Of a stretch of DNA of 20,477 nucleotides, positions 6,677 to 14,580 are shown one piece after another (positions within the stretch are counted from its first letter, which is position 1; each line of letters opens with the position of its first letter). The position numbers and the translations under genes were made by a program. The DNA is from Pseudomonadota bacterium (lineage in GTDB: Bacteria; Pseudomonadota; Alphaproteobacteria; Rhizobiales; Hyphomicrobiaceae). Below the pieces are notes generated by a model, which saw only the letters and a list, made by a program, of their open reading frames with translations, was not told the origin of the DNA and did no database searches. The DNA lies in assembly GCA_023387235.1 (NCBI GenBank), contig JAEWIJ010000019.1, forward strand, positions 1 through 20,477, written 5' to 3'.

Positions 6677-9322
6677 ATGAAGCCGCAGAAGCCGCAGCCG
6701 ATCCTGCTCAAGAACTACACACCGCCGCCGTATCTGATCGAAGCGGTGGATCTCGATGTCGCGCTGCATCCGACGAAGACGCGTGTCGCGGCGACGCTGA
6801 GCCTGAGCCCCAATCCGGCGGCGCGGAAAGCGGGCGGCCCGCTCGTCCTCGATGGCGAGATGCTGGAGCTCGCCGCCATCGCGCTCGACGGCAAGGCGCT
6901 CGACGGGGCGGCCTACAAGCTGACCGACAAGACGCTCACGCTCCCGCGCGTACCGACAAAACCCTTCAAGCTTCACATCGAGACGTTCTGCAATCCGGAG
7001 GCGAACACGGCGCTGAGCGGCCTCTATCGCTCGCGCGAGATCTACTGCACACAATGCGAGGCGGAAGGCTTCCGCCGCATTACGTACTATCTCGACCGGC
7101 CCGACGTGCTCGCGACCTACACGACGCGCATCGAGGCGGATCGCGACGCGGCGCCGGTGCTGCTCTCGAACGGCAATCTCGTCAAAACGGGAAAGCTCGC
7201 CGCCGGACGCCACTTCGCCATCTGGCACGATCCGCATCCCAAGCCCGCCTATCTCTTCGCGCTCGTCGGCGGCAAGCTCGCCGCGCACACGGACAGCTTC
7301 AAGACCATGTCCGGCCGCAAGGTCGATCTCGCGATCTATGTCGAGCCCGGCAAGGAGGACCGCTGCGCCTGGGCCATGGATGCGCTCAAGCGCTCCATGA
7401 CGTGGGACGAGGAACGCTTCGGGCGCGAGTACGATCTCGACGTGTTCAATATCGTCGCCGTGTCGGACTTCAACATGGGCGCGATGGAGAACAAGGGCCT
7501 CAACATCTTCAACGACCGCCTCGTGCTCGCCAAGCCCGAGACGACGACCGATGCCTCTTATGCCGACATCGAGCGCGTCATCGCACACGAGTACTTCCAC
7601 AACTGGACGGGCAACCGCATCACCTGCCGCGACTGGTTCCAGCTTTGCCTGAAGGAAGGCCTGACAGTCTATCGCGACCAGGAATTCTCGGCCGACACGC
7701 GCTCGCGCACCGTGCAGCGCATTCAGGACGTGCGTCAGCTCAAGGCGCGACAGTTTCCCGAGGACGCGGGCCCGCTCGCACATCCCGTGCGCCCGTCGAG
7801 CTACATCGAGATCAACAACTTCTATACCGCGACCGTCTACGAGAAGGGCGCCGAGCTCGTGCGCATGATCGCGACCATGCTCGGCCGCGAGAAATTCCGC
7901 GAAGGCATGGACCTCTACTTCGAGCGCCATGACGGCGAGGCCGCGACCGTCGAGCAGTTCCTACAGTGCTTCGCGGACGCGAGCGGGCGCAATCTCGACC
8001 AGTTCATGAACTGGTACAACCAGCCCGGCACGCCGGAGCTTGTCGCCAACCTCAAGTACGACGCGCGCGCCAAGACGGCGACACTGGAAGTCGAGCAGGT
8101 GCACGGCCCTTCGCCCGGCGCGCCAAAAAAGAAGCCTGTGCCGCTCCCTCTGAAGATCGGCTTGCTCGGTGCCAACGGGCATGAGCTGCCGCTGACGCTC
8201 GCCAATGGGCGCGACGTCGCCGACGGCGTACTCGAAATGACGAAGCGCAACGAGCGCTGGACCTTCCGCGACATTCCCTCGAAGCCTGTCGCGTCGCTGC
8301 TCCGCGAGTTCTCCGCGCCGGTCAATCTCACCATCAGTCACAGCGAGCGGCAGCTCGAATTCCTGATGACGCACGACACCGACGGCTTCAATCGCTGGCA
8401 GGCGACGCAGGACTATGCCATGCGCCTGCTCGTCGCCTCCGTCAAAGCCCTGCGCAAGGGCGAGCGCCCGCCGAAGCCCAGTGCCTACTGCGGCGCGCTT
8501 GCGGCCGTGCTCGCCGACGAAAGCCTCGAGCCCGCCTATGTCGCGCAGGTGCTCGCGGTGCCGAGCGAGAGCGACATCGCGCGCATTCTCGCGCGTGACG
8601 TCGACCCCGCCCTCGTGCATCGTGCGCGGCGCTGGCTGCGCAAGGCGATCGGCACCGAGCTCGGCGACCGCCTCGTCGAAATCTACGAGTCGAACGCCAG
8701 CGGTCGGCGCTATTCACCCGACGCGAAGAGCGCGGGCACGCGCGCACTGCGGCTCGGCGCGCTCGGCCTTCTCGCCGCGCGCGGACGGCCGGCCGACATC
8801 GCCCGCGTCACGCGCCACTTCAACGAGGCGCGCAACGCCACCGACGAGATCGGCGCGCTCGCCATCCTTTCCACGTTGAACGTCCCCGAGCGCGCGAAGG
8901 CCCTCGATCGCTTCTATGCGCGCTGGAAGGATGACCATCTCGTCATAGCAAGCTGGTTCGGTCTGCAGGCTGCATCACCACTCGCCTCGACGCTGCGCAC
9001 CGTGAAGCAGCTCATGGCGCATCCGCTCTTCTCCATGCGCACGCCGAACAAGGTCTACGCGCTGATCGGCGCGTTCGCCGGCAGCAATCCAGTCCAGTTC
9101 AATCGCCCGGACGGCCTTAGTTATGCTTTCATGGCCGATCGCGTTACTGAACTTGACAAGATCAACCCGCAGGTCGCCGCGCGCATACTTGGCGCATTCC
9201 GCAGCTGGCGCTCCTTGGAAAGCGGCAGGAAACGTCTGGCGATGCGCGCTCTGGAGAAGATTGCATCTACGCCCGGGCTCTCCAATGATGTACATGAGAT
9301 CGTCTCGAAGATGCTCGAATAA
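6677..9322 (+). CDS. pepN: Aminopeptidase N (M1 family)
   Basis: An 881-residue M1 zinc aminopeptidase close to the E. coli PepN length (870), expected to remove N-terminal residues from peptides in the cytoplasm. The N-terminal beta domain is followed by the exopeptidase motif GAMEN at 268-272, the zinc site HEYFH at 304-308 with Glu327 as third ligand, and the transition-state Tyr388 in TATVYEKGAE. The PepN-specific context (NWTGNRITCRDWFQLCLKEG) and the long helical C-terminal half are both present. The ATG at 6677 is preferred over an in-frame GTG at 6665; both lie just ahead of the conserved part and neither has a strong ribosome site. It is divergent from the crotonase gene across 190 bases. 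There is no signal peptide. Assignment is secure. Confidence 0.95.
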   Translation: MKPQKPQPILLKNYTPPPYLIEAVDLDVALHPTKTRVAATLSLSPNPAARKAGGPLVLDGEMLELAAIALDGKALDGAAYKLTDKTLTLPRVPTKPFKLHIETFCNPEANTALSGLYRSREIYCTQCEAEGFRRITYYLDRPDVLATYTTRIEADRDAAPVLLSNGNLVKTGKLAAGRHFAIWHDPHPKPAYLFALVGGKLAAHTDSFKTMSGRKVDLAIYVEPGKEDRCAWAMDALKRSMTWDEERFGREYDLDVFNIVAVSDFNMGAMENKGLNIFNDRLVLAKPETTTDASYADIERVIAHEYFHNWTGNRITCRDWFQLCLKEGLTVYRDQEFSADTRSRTVQRIQDVRQLKARQFPEDAGPLAHPVRPSSYIEINNFYTATVYEKGAELVRMIATMLGREKFREGMDLYFERHDGEAATVEQFLQCFADASGRNLDQFMNWYNQPGTPELVANLKYDARAKTATLEVEQVHGPSPGAPKKKPVPLPLKIGLLGANGHELPLTLANGRDVADGVLEMTKRNERWTFRDIPSKPVASLLREFSAPVNLTISHSERQLEFLMTHDTDGFNRWQATQDYAMRLLVASVKALRKGERPPKPSAYCGALAAVLADESLEPAYVAQVLAVPSESDIARILARDVDPALVHRARRWLRKAIGTELGDRLVEIYESNASGRRYSPDAKSAGTRALRLGALGLLAARGRPADIARVTRHFNEARNATDEIGALAILSTLNVPERAKALDRFYARWKDDHLVIASWFGLQAASPLASTLRTVKQLMAHPLFSMRTPNKVYALIGAFAGSNPVQFNRPDGLSYAFMADRVTELDKINPQVAARILGAFRSWRSLESGRKRLAMRALEKIASTPGLSNDVHEIVSKMLE

Positions 9323-9389
9323 TACTCCGCTACATCTTTGTCAGCCTGCCATCTGCAAGTATTACTAAACCATTAAACTCGACATCGGT

Positions 9390-9422
9390 CGAATCGCATG
9401 GGCATAATGTCCATGTGATTCG
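9390..9422. promoter_or_regulatory. 12-pair palindrome with two GANTC sites
   Basis: CGAATCGCATGG (9390-9401) and CCATGTGATTCG (9411-9422) are complementary at 11 of 12 positions, the remaining one being a G-T wobble, around a 9-base loop. Each arm carries a GANTC site (9391-9395 and 9417-9421), the target of the alphaproteobacterial methylase CcrM. It lies 68 bases after pepN and 37-50 bases before the kinase start. It could be a pepN 3' hairpin or an operator; there is no T run after it. Confidence 0.5.
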
Positions 9423-9458
9423 GGCGCTTGGGGGCCCCCGGCTCATTTGCGCATCAGA

Positions 9459-10529
9459 ATGACGGGGGCAAGTATGGCGCGGGCGATTTCACTGGTCCGG
9501 CGGGAAGTATTCGCCGGCGCCAAGGACCAGCTGACGGCGATTGTCAGAGACCTCGCCGGCTTCGGCTACCAGATCGATCTCCGCCGCATTGCCCTCGACC
9601 GCACGCTCCATGCCGCCATCGCCCTCGGCCACCTCGCCCTCGCGGTGGCGTTCACGATGGCTGTCGGCGACGTCATCGGCCCCCTCGCCGGCGCCGGCAT
9701 CTGCCTCAGTGCGGCAGCCGTCGCCCTCCTGCTCATGGTCCGCGCTGCCGAAGCCCCCCTCCCCACCGCGCGCCGCACCCCCGCTTTCGAGCGCGCGCGT
9801 GCTGAGGAAGCCGCGAGCTTCGCCGCCTCCGGCGCCCTGACGCTTGAAGGTGCTCGCCGCGAGGTCTCGGGGCTGCTCGCCATGATGAGCCACGAGTTGC
9901 GTACGCCTCTCAATGCCATCCTTGGCAATGCCGACGCCATCCGCCACGAGATTCTCGGGCCCGTCGGCGCGCCCCGCTATCGCGACAGCGCCATCGACAT
10001 CCTCGAGGGCGGGCAGAACCTGCTTCGCGCCAGCGAGGATATGCTGACGCTCACCGGCACCGTCGCCGCCGCGGCCTTCGCCCCCCACCATCCGGTCGAT
10101 CTTGAGGACACCGTGCGCGACGTCCTTCGCAAAGCGGCCTCCGATGCCGCGGCACGGCAGGTGGCTCTGAGCTGGCAGCCGGGCACGGACCGCGCCGTGC
10201 TCTCGGAGGCCGCCGCGCTCCACCATGCGATCGCGCGCATTGTGGACGGCGCGCTCGCCTACGCCGACAACGGCGCCGGCATCCACGTCGAGCTCACGCC
10301 CTACGGAAACAAGGTCGAGATGATGGTCACCCTGACATTCGGCGATGCCGAAGCGGGTGCGCGCTCGGCCGGCCGCGTGGACTGCGGCGCCGATCGCGGG
10401 CCTGCCGCCCTCCAGATTGCAGTGGCCCGGACGCTCGTGATGCTGCTCGGCACGCATCTCCATACGGCCTATGGCATCGACGGTCGCTGGCGCGCCATCC
10501 TCGAGCTGCCGGTAGCACCTGCGCCCTGA
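9459..10529 (+). CDS. Membrane-bound histidine kinase-like protein with degenerate ATPase domain
   Basis: About 356 residues from the ATG at 9459; an in-frame TTG at 9447 and an ATG at 9474, the latter behind a GGGGG stretch, are alternatives. Two hydrophobic segments (about 50-70 and 74-95) with almost no periplasmic loop suggest membrane anchoring without an external sensor. A HisKA domain follows, with a perfect H-box MMSHELRTPLNAILGN and phospho-acceptor His145. The C-terminal region (about 200-356) has the place and length of a HATPase domain but weak boxes. The N-box position reads IARIVDGALAYA without the key Asn, no DxGxG box is seen where expected, and the G2 position reads GPAALQIAVARTL. 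A DNGAGI string at 270-275 is out of place for the G1 box. It may be a poor kinase, a phosphatase or a scaffold. No response regulator is adjacent. Confidence 0.75.
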   Translation: MTGASMARAISLVRREVFAGAKDQLTAIVRDLAGFGYQIDLRRIALDRTLHAAIALGHLALAVAFTMAVGDVIGPLAGAGICLSAAAVALLLMVRAAEAPLPTARRTPAFERARAEEAASFAASGALTLEGARREVSGLLAMMSHELRTPLNAILGNADAIRHEILGPVGAPRYRDSAIDILEGGQNLLRASEDMLTLTGTVAAAAFAPHHPVDLEDTVRDVLRKAASDAAARQVALSWQPGTDRAVLSEAAALHHAIARIVDGALAYADNGAGIHVELTPYGNKVEMMVTLTFGDAEAGARSAGRVDCGADRGPAALQIAVARTLVMLLGTHLHTAYGIDGRWRAILELPVAPAP

Positions 10530-10762
10530 GCAGGCCGCCCGGCGGCCGGCAGGGGTTGGCAGGACCCCCATCCCCGCGCTAACCTCGCACCTGTCCGGAC
10601 GTGCGCACGGCCATCCGGTCCGGCGTTCCTCTCAAGCGTTGCTCACGAAGGAGACCGGTACGCGCCCCCAGCGCACCGAGCCGAAAGCTGCGCCCCGGAG
10701 CGTGCGCCGGGTCCGCGCCACGTCAGATCGATCAATTGCTCGACCAGGAGATCGCCCGACCC

Positions 10763-11248
10763 ATGCCTGAGATCACGCTCACCGTGAACGGGACGCGGCA
10801 TAACCTCGACGTTCCGGCCAACGCGCTGCTCGTCGACGTGCTGAGGGACACGCTCTCCCTCACCGGCACGCATGTCGGATGCGACACGAGCCAGTGCGGC
10901 GCCTGCACGGTTCACATGGACGGCCGCTCGGCCAAAAGCTGCACGGTCCTCGCCGTCCAGGCCGACGGCGCCGGCATCACGACCATCGAGGGCCTGCAGA
11001 AGGGCGGCGAGCTCCATCCCATGCAGGAGGCCTTCCGCAAGCACCACGGCCTCCAGTGCGGTTTCTGCACGCCCGGCATGATCATGGCCGCGGTCGCGCT
11101 CGTCGCCGACAAGCCCGACATCGAGGAGGCCGCCGTCCGCCATGGCCTCGAAGGCAATCTCTGTCGCTGCACGGGGTATCAGAACATCGTCGCAGCCGTG
11201 CTCGATGGCGCGCGGACCATGCACACAGCCGGCACGGCAGGGGGCTGA
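10763..11248 (+). CDS. (2Fe-2S)-binding small subunit of a molybdenum hydroxylase (CoxS/XdhA-like)
   Basis: A 161-residue iron-sulfur subunit that passes electrons between a molybdopterin subunit and an FAD subunit. A plant ferredoxin-like cluster is bound by Cys40, Cys45, Cys48 and Cys60 (GCDTSQCGAC, then SC). The helical cluster is bound by Cys99 and Cys102 (QCGFCTPG) and Cys134 and Cys136 (NLCRCTGYQN). All eight cysteines are present and the length is normal. The ATG at 10763 is chosen because conserved sequence begins there with GGAG 12 bases before it; the in-frame upstream extension from 10601 is Arg/Pro-rich and not family-like. The gene is followed after 3 bases by its FAD partner. 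Substrate (CO, purine, aldehyde, aromatic CoA or other) cannot be inferred without the large subunit. Confidence 0.93.
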   Translation: MPEITLTVNGTRHNLDVPANALLVDVLRDTLSLTGTHVGCDTSQCGACTVHMDGRSAKSCTVLAVQADGAGITTIEGLQKGGELHPMQEAFRKHHGLQCGFCTPGMIMAAVALVADKPDIEEAAVRHGLEGNLCRCTGYQNIVAAVLDGARTMHTAGTAGG

Positions 11249-11251
11249 TCC

Positions 11252-12055
11252 ATGGGCATTCCGGCTTTCGACTATCTTCGCCCGTCGAGTCTCGCCGAGG
11301 CGCGCAAGGCCTATGAGGCGAGCGGCGAAGCGCGCTACATCGCCGGCGGCCAGACGCTGCTGCCTGTGATGAAGCAGCGCCTCGCACAACCGGCCGCCCT
11401 CATCGATCTCGGCGGTATTGCCGATCTCTCGGGCATCCGTGTCGAGGGCGACAAGCTCACGATCGGGGCCATGACCCGCCATGCCGATGTCGCCGCCTCA
11501 CCGGACGTGCGCCGTCTGATCCCGGCGCTCGCGCATCTCGCGGGATTGATCGGCAATCCGCAGGTGCGCAACCGCGGCACCATGGGCGGCTCGCTTGCCA
11601 ACAACGATCCCTCCGCCGACTACCCGGCAGCCATCCTCGGCCTCGGCGCGAGCATCCTCACGGACAGCCGCAGCATCGCCGCCGACGATTTCTTCGACGG
11701 CCTCTTCACGACCGCGCTCGAAGAGGGCGAGATCATCCGCGCAATCTCCTTCCCGGCGCCCGAGCGGGCGGCCTACGAGAAGTTCGCGCACCCCGCCTCG
11801 CGCTTCGCGCTCGTCGGCGTGATGGTGAGCAAGGGGACTGCGGGGGTGCGCGTGGCGGCCACGGGTGCCGGCCAGGGCGGCGTCTTCCGCGTGCCCGAGA
11901 TGGAGAGCGCGCTCGGCAAGAGCTTCAGCGCGAAGGCCATCGAGGGGATCAAGGTCCCGGCCGACGACATGATCGCCGATATGCACGCGCCCGCCGCCTA
12001 CCGGGCGCAACTCGTCGGCGTTCTCGCGCGCCGCGCGGTCGCGGCCATCGCCTGA
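11252..12055 (+). CDS. FAD-binding medium subunit of a molybdenum hydroxylase (CoxM/XdhB-like)
   Basis: A 267-residue FAD-domain protein of the CO dehydrogenase medium-subunit type. The two flavin pyrophosphate loops are visible: AGGQTLLP at 31-38, and the segment GNPQVRNRGTMGGSLAN (101-117) with the TxGG motif at 110-113 followed by NDPSADYPA. The C-terminal part is the CO_deh_flav_C-type domain. It begins 3 bases after the stop of the 2Fe-2S subunit gene, so the two are a transcriptional and very likely translational pair. The usual third member, a roughly 750-residue molybdopterin subunit, is absent on both sides: upstream is a kinase gene and downstream a convergent hydrolase gene. Length is slightly under many CoxM proteins (about 285) but no motif is missing. 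Confidence 0.93.
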   Translation: MGIPAFDYLRPSSLAEARKAYEASGEARYIAGGQTLLPVMKQRLAQPAALIDLGGIADLSGIRVEGDKLTIGAMTRHADVAASPDVRRLIPALAHLAGLIGNPQVRNRGTMGGSLANNDPSADYPAAILGLGASILTDSRSIAADDFFDGLFTTALEEGEIIRAISFPAPERAAYEKFAHPASRFALVGVMVSKGTAGVRVAATGAGQGGVFRVPEMESALGKSFSAKAIEGIKVPADDMIADMHAPAAYRAQLVGVLARRAVAAIA

Positions 12056-12100
12056 GTCGCGGCCTGAGCGCCTGGGGCAGGCTCCACTAGGTTCGGCGCG

Positions 12101-13873
12101 CTACTTCTTGTAGCGCCAGTAGGCGCCGTGATCGCCCTGGACGAGCTCGAATGCTTCTCCGCGCGTATTCGGCGGCCGCATGCCGCTGATGATGAGACTG
12201 CGGATGTCACCGAGCAGCGCCTCACGATCGGCAAACGTCGAGTGGTTGATCGAGAAGAAGCTCGTATCGAGGCTCGAGATATCGATCGTGTCGGCGGCGC
12301 CGGGCACGACGAGTGGACCGTCACTCGACACGTAGCCCGCCGGGCTCTCGCCGAGCCGCGTCCAGCGCGATGCCGCGAGCGCACGGTCGGACGAGGATGC
12401 GTACAGCGTCATCCCGCGGCGCAGGCCCGTGATCTGGGCCGCGATCAGCTCGAAGCTCTCACGCGTCACATCGGGCGCGGCGAGGATGATCTCGCCAAAG
12501 CGCGGGCGCCCGCCTTTGGCGATCGCCGGCTCGCTGCGCTGGATGTCGCGCAGCACCTCGAGCAGCGGATCGGCGCCCATGCTGTGCGCGATCAGATGCA
12601 CCTCGGTGGCGCCGCTCTGCTTCGCGACGACGTCGATGAACTCGCGAAGCTGGTCGCGCGCATCGCGCGCACGGCCGCGATCGAGCACATACCCCGTGAG
12701 GCCCGCCACGGATGGCCAGCTGAAGACGAACGGCACGCCGTCGAATTCGAGATCATGCGCGATCTGGGCGGCGCGGAACAGCGCATCGTCGAACGTCACG
12801 AAATAACCGTGCACGAAGACGAACGCCTGGCCGGGGAAGCGGCGCGCACCGGAGAGCTTCTGGCGCGCCTCGCGCACGAAATCCCGCTCCGGCAGGACGT
12901 CGACGGCGAACAGCGTGAAATCACGCGACCGGTCCTCGTCGCGCAGCGCAAAGCGCGCAACGATCAGATCCCATTCGGGCCGCGGAATAGAGCCCTTGTC
13001 GCGGCCTTCCTTGGGCACGGTCACGATAGCCTTGCCGAGCGTGAGTTGGTTTGACCGCCCCGTCCCGAAGGTCGCCACCGGGCGGCCAAACTTGCTGCGG
13101 TCGGCCTCCCTCTTGCGGTCCGTGCCGAAGAAGATGTCGACCTCGTTGTAGGGCTTGCTGGGGTCGGCCGATGAGAACGAGCGGCTCGACGCTTTCGGCG
13201 CAGCACCCGGCATGGTGGGCGGCGGCGGCGGTTGGGCCATCGTTTCCGCGCTCGGCGGCGGCGCCCGCATGCTGCGCGTGCGCGGCGCCTCGCTTGGCCG
13301 TGTGGCATCCGTCGACGACGGGGGCGGCGGTTCGGAGCGTGCGACCGGCGGCGGATCGGCCCGGCGCGCGATCGTCGGGGGCGCGCTGCCGCCGGCTGGC
13401 GGCTCCAGCTTGAATTGACGCGGTTGAGTGGGCTGCTGCGCGGTCTCGGGCGGGCCGCGGAACCGCCGCAGCGGCGCGGCCTGCAGTCCCCACACCTCGA
13501 TCGTCGCCGCGCGCGCCGAACGGTCCACGCGCGAGAAGCGGATCGTGACCAGACGGATCTGGCGCGCGTCATCGGTCGGCGCGAATATACGACTCTGCGC
13601 ACCCGGCGCGACCCGCACGGGCGGCGACAGGTTCTCGGCGTGGACACGGCCGGTCGCGTAGACGATCGAGATGTGCTCGATCGCAATCGTCCCATCCCGG
13701 ACGGCGATCCGGATGCCCCGGCAGCCCTGCGTCCAGCCGGAAGCATCGACGAGCACCTGCTTGCTGCCGACACCAGCCGTCACGGAGTTGATGCGCGCCC
13801 AGCGATCCTGCGCGCTGGCGCCGTCGGCAAGGCCGACGAACACCAGGAGAAATGCCAATAGCCACTTGGTCAT
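12101..13873 (-). CDS. Secreted DUF900 alpha/beta hydrolase with N-terminal beta domain and Pro-rich linker
   Basis: About 590 residues from the ATG at 13873, chosen because a clean signal peptide (MTKWLLAFLLVFVGLADG, cleavage near Ala21) begins there; the open frame upstream is not signal-like. Residues about 25-132 form a small, probably beta-rich domain (GIRIAVRDGTIAIEHISIVY, then TIEVWG near 125-129) resembling DUF2541-like sandwiches by eye. Residues 133-240 are a Pro/Ala/Ser-rich linker. The rest is a DUF900 hydrolase, with FVFVHGY and the nucleophile elbow AHSMG (Ser431). Candidate acid is Asp468 (LAAPDV) and candidate base His544 (NHSTFAD). It should act as an esterase or lipase outside the cytoplasmic membrane, possibly bound to the envelope by its extra domain. 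It converges with the FAD subunit gene (45-base gap). Substrate unknown. Confidence 0.85.
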   Translation of the reverse strand: MTKWLLAFLLVFVGLADGASAQDRWARINSVTAGVGSKQVLVDASGWTQGCRGIRIAVRDGTIAIEHISIVYATGRVHAENLSPPVRVAPGAQSRIFAPTDDARQIRLVTIRFSRVDRSARAATIEVWGLQAAPLRRFRGPPETAQQPTQPRQFKLEPPAGGSAPPTIARRADPPPVARSEPPPPSSTDATRPSEAPRTRSMRAPPPSAETMAQPPPPPTMPGAAPKASSRSFSSADPSKPYNEVDIFFGTDRKREADRSKFGRPVATFGTGRSNQLTLGKAIVTVPKEGRDKGSIPRPEWDLIVARFALRDEDRSRDFTLFAVDVLPERDFVREARQKLSGARRFPGQAFVFVHGYFVTFDDALFRAAQIAHDLEFDGVPFVFSWPSVAGLTGYVLDRGRARDARDQLREFIDVVAKQSGATEVHLIAHSMGADPLLEVLRDIQRSEPAIAKGGRPRFGEIILAAPDVTRESFELIAAQITGLRRGMTLYASSSDRALAASRWTRLGESPAGYVSSDGPLVVPGAADTIDISSLDTSFFSINHSTFADREALLGDIRSLIISGMRPPNTRGEAFELVQGDHGAYWRYKK

Positions 13874-14024
13874 GACCGTTGCCCCGGCCGCGCACAGACA
13901 CCGGCCGCCACAGCCGGCGCGCTCGCGGAAAGTCATTGCTCTCAAACCCGCCCCATATCCCATGCGATTGCGTCAACTTGCAGACAAGGCGATGAACCGT
14001 CCGCCATCCTCCGCGCCTTTCTAT

Positions 14025-14447
14025 CTAGGCCATACCGAGCCGTCGCGCCATGTCGACATCCCAGAACGCAGCTTCAATCTTGTGTCCGTCGGGATCGCGC
14101 AGAAAACAGCCGTAGTACGGCGCGCCGTATTCAGACCGCGGACCGGGTGCGCCATCGTCCGTCGCACCCGCAGCGACACCCGCCGCATGAAATGCATCGA
14201 CCTCCGCTTTCGACGTCGCGAAGAAGCCGAAATGCGTGCCGTTGCCGATGCTTGCCGACTTGCCGTCGATCGGCATCTGAACCCAGAACTCAGGATAGAC
14301 ACGGCCATACGCAACAGCGCCTGGATGTTCCATGATGCGGCGACAGCCGAGGGTTGCAAGCACGGCGTCGTAGAAGCGCGTCGCGCACTCAAAATCGCGT
14401 GTCCCGATGGAGACATGCGAGAGGATGGATGGATTCGTATCCGTCAT
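14025..14447 (-). CDS. VOC (glyoxalase/bleomycin-resistance fold) family protein
   Basis: A 140-residue vicinal-oxygen-chelate protein. The two beta-alpha-beta-beta-beta modules are recognisable, with putative metal ligands His11 (SHVSIG), His72 (GTHFGFF) and Glu125 (PDGHKIEAAF). The ending YGCFLRDPDGHKIEA is typical of small single-domain lyase-like members. The start at 14447 has GAGGAG 9 bases upstream. Members include glyoxalases, dioxygenases and resistance proteins, and no specific reaction can be assigned. It lies 133 bases downstream of folD on the same strand and 151 bases upstream of the DUF900 hydrolase gene. A strong hairpin sits just before its ribosome site. Confidence 0.88.
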   Translation of the reverse strand: MTDTNPSILSHVSIGTRDFECATRFYDAVLATLGCRRIMEHPGAVAYGRVYPEFWVQMPIDGKSASIGNGTHFGFFATSKAEVDAFHAAGVAAGATDDGAPGPRSEYGAPYYGCFLRDPDGHKIEAAFWDVDMARRLGMA

Positions 14448-14464
14448 GGCTGTCGGCTCCTCGG

Positions 14465-14493
14465 CAGGCCGCCGAAATTGGCGGTCCGGCCTG
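14465..14493 (-). terminator. Hairpin just upstream of the VOC gene ribosome site
   Basis: CAGGCC (14465-14470) is complementary to GGCCTG (14488-14493), and an inner CCGCC/GGCGG pairing around GAAATT gives an alternative stem. On the minus strand the hairpin lies about 90 bases after the folD stop and ends two bases before the GAGGAG of the VOC gene. It may end folD transcripts or act in the VOC leader. No T run follows. Confidence 0.4.
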
Positions 14494-14519
14494 AACTAAC
14501 GCCCTGCAATCGGCACGAC

Positions 14520-14538
14520 GATGACCCCGCATGTCATC
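14520..14538. promoter_or_regulatory. Short dyad between folD and the VOC gene
   Basis: GATGAC (14520-14525) and GTCATC (14533-14538) are perfect complements around a 7-base spacer, in the 133-base gap after folD. The size and spacing suit a dimeric regulator site or a small hairpin, but six-base arms may arise by chance. Confidence 0.2.
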
Positions 14539-14580
14539 ACGTGCTGGCGCGATGATAGGGACACCGGCGTCAAGCGAGCA

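Noticed and set aside
6344..7930. 528-residue minus-strand frame spanning the crotonase start and pepN
   Set aside because: It crosses two well-supported genes in another frame and has no family-like segment.
10270..10290. DNGAGI string in the kinase-like protein taken as a G1 box
   Set aside because: It directly follows the N-box position, far too early for a G1 box, so it is probably coincidental.
10533..10547. GGCCGCC/GGCGGCC dyad after the kinase-like gene, considered as a terminator
   Set aside because: Arms nearly abut, leaving about a five-pair stem, with no T run; such GC dyads are expected by chance here.
10601..10762. 54-residue N-terminal extension of the 2Fe-2S subunit, and an AAGGAG near 10648
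   Set aside because: The extension is Arg/Pro-rich and absent from the family; the AAGGAG is not followed by a usable in-frame start at proper distance.
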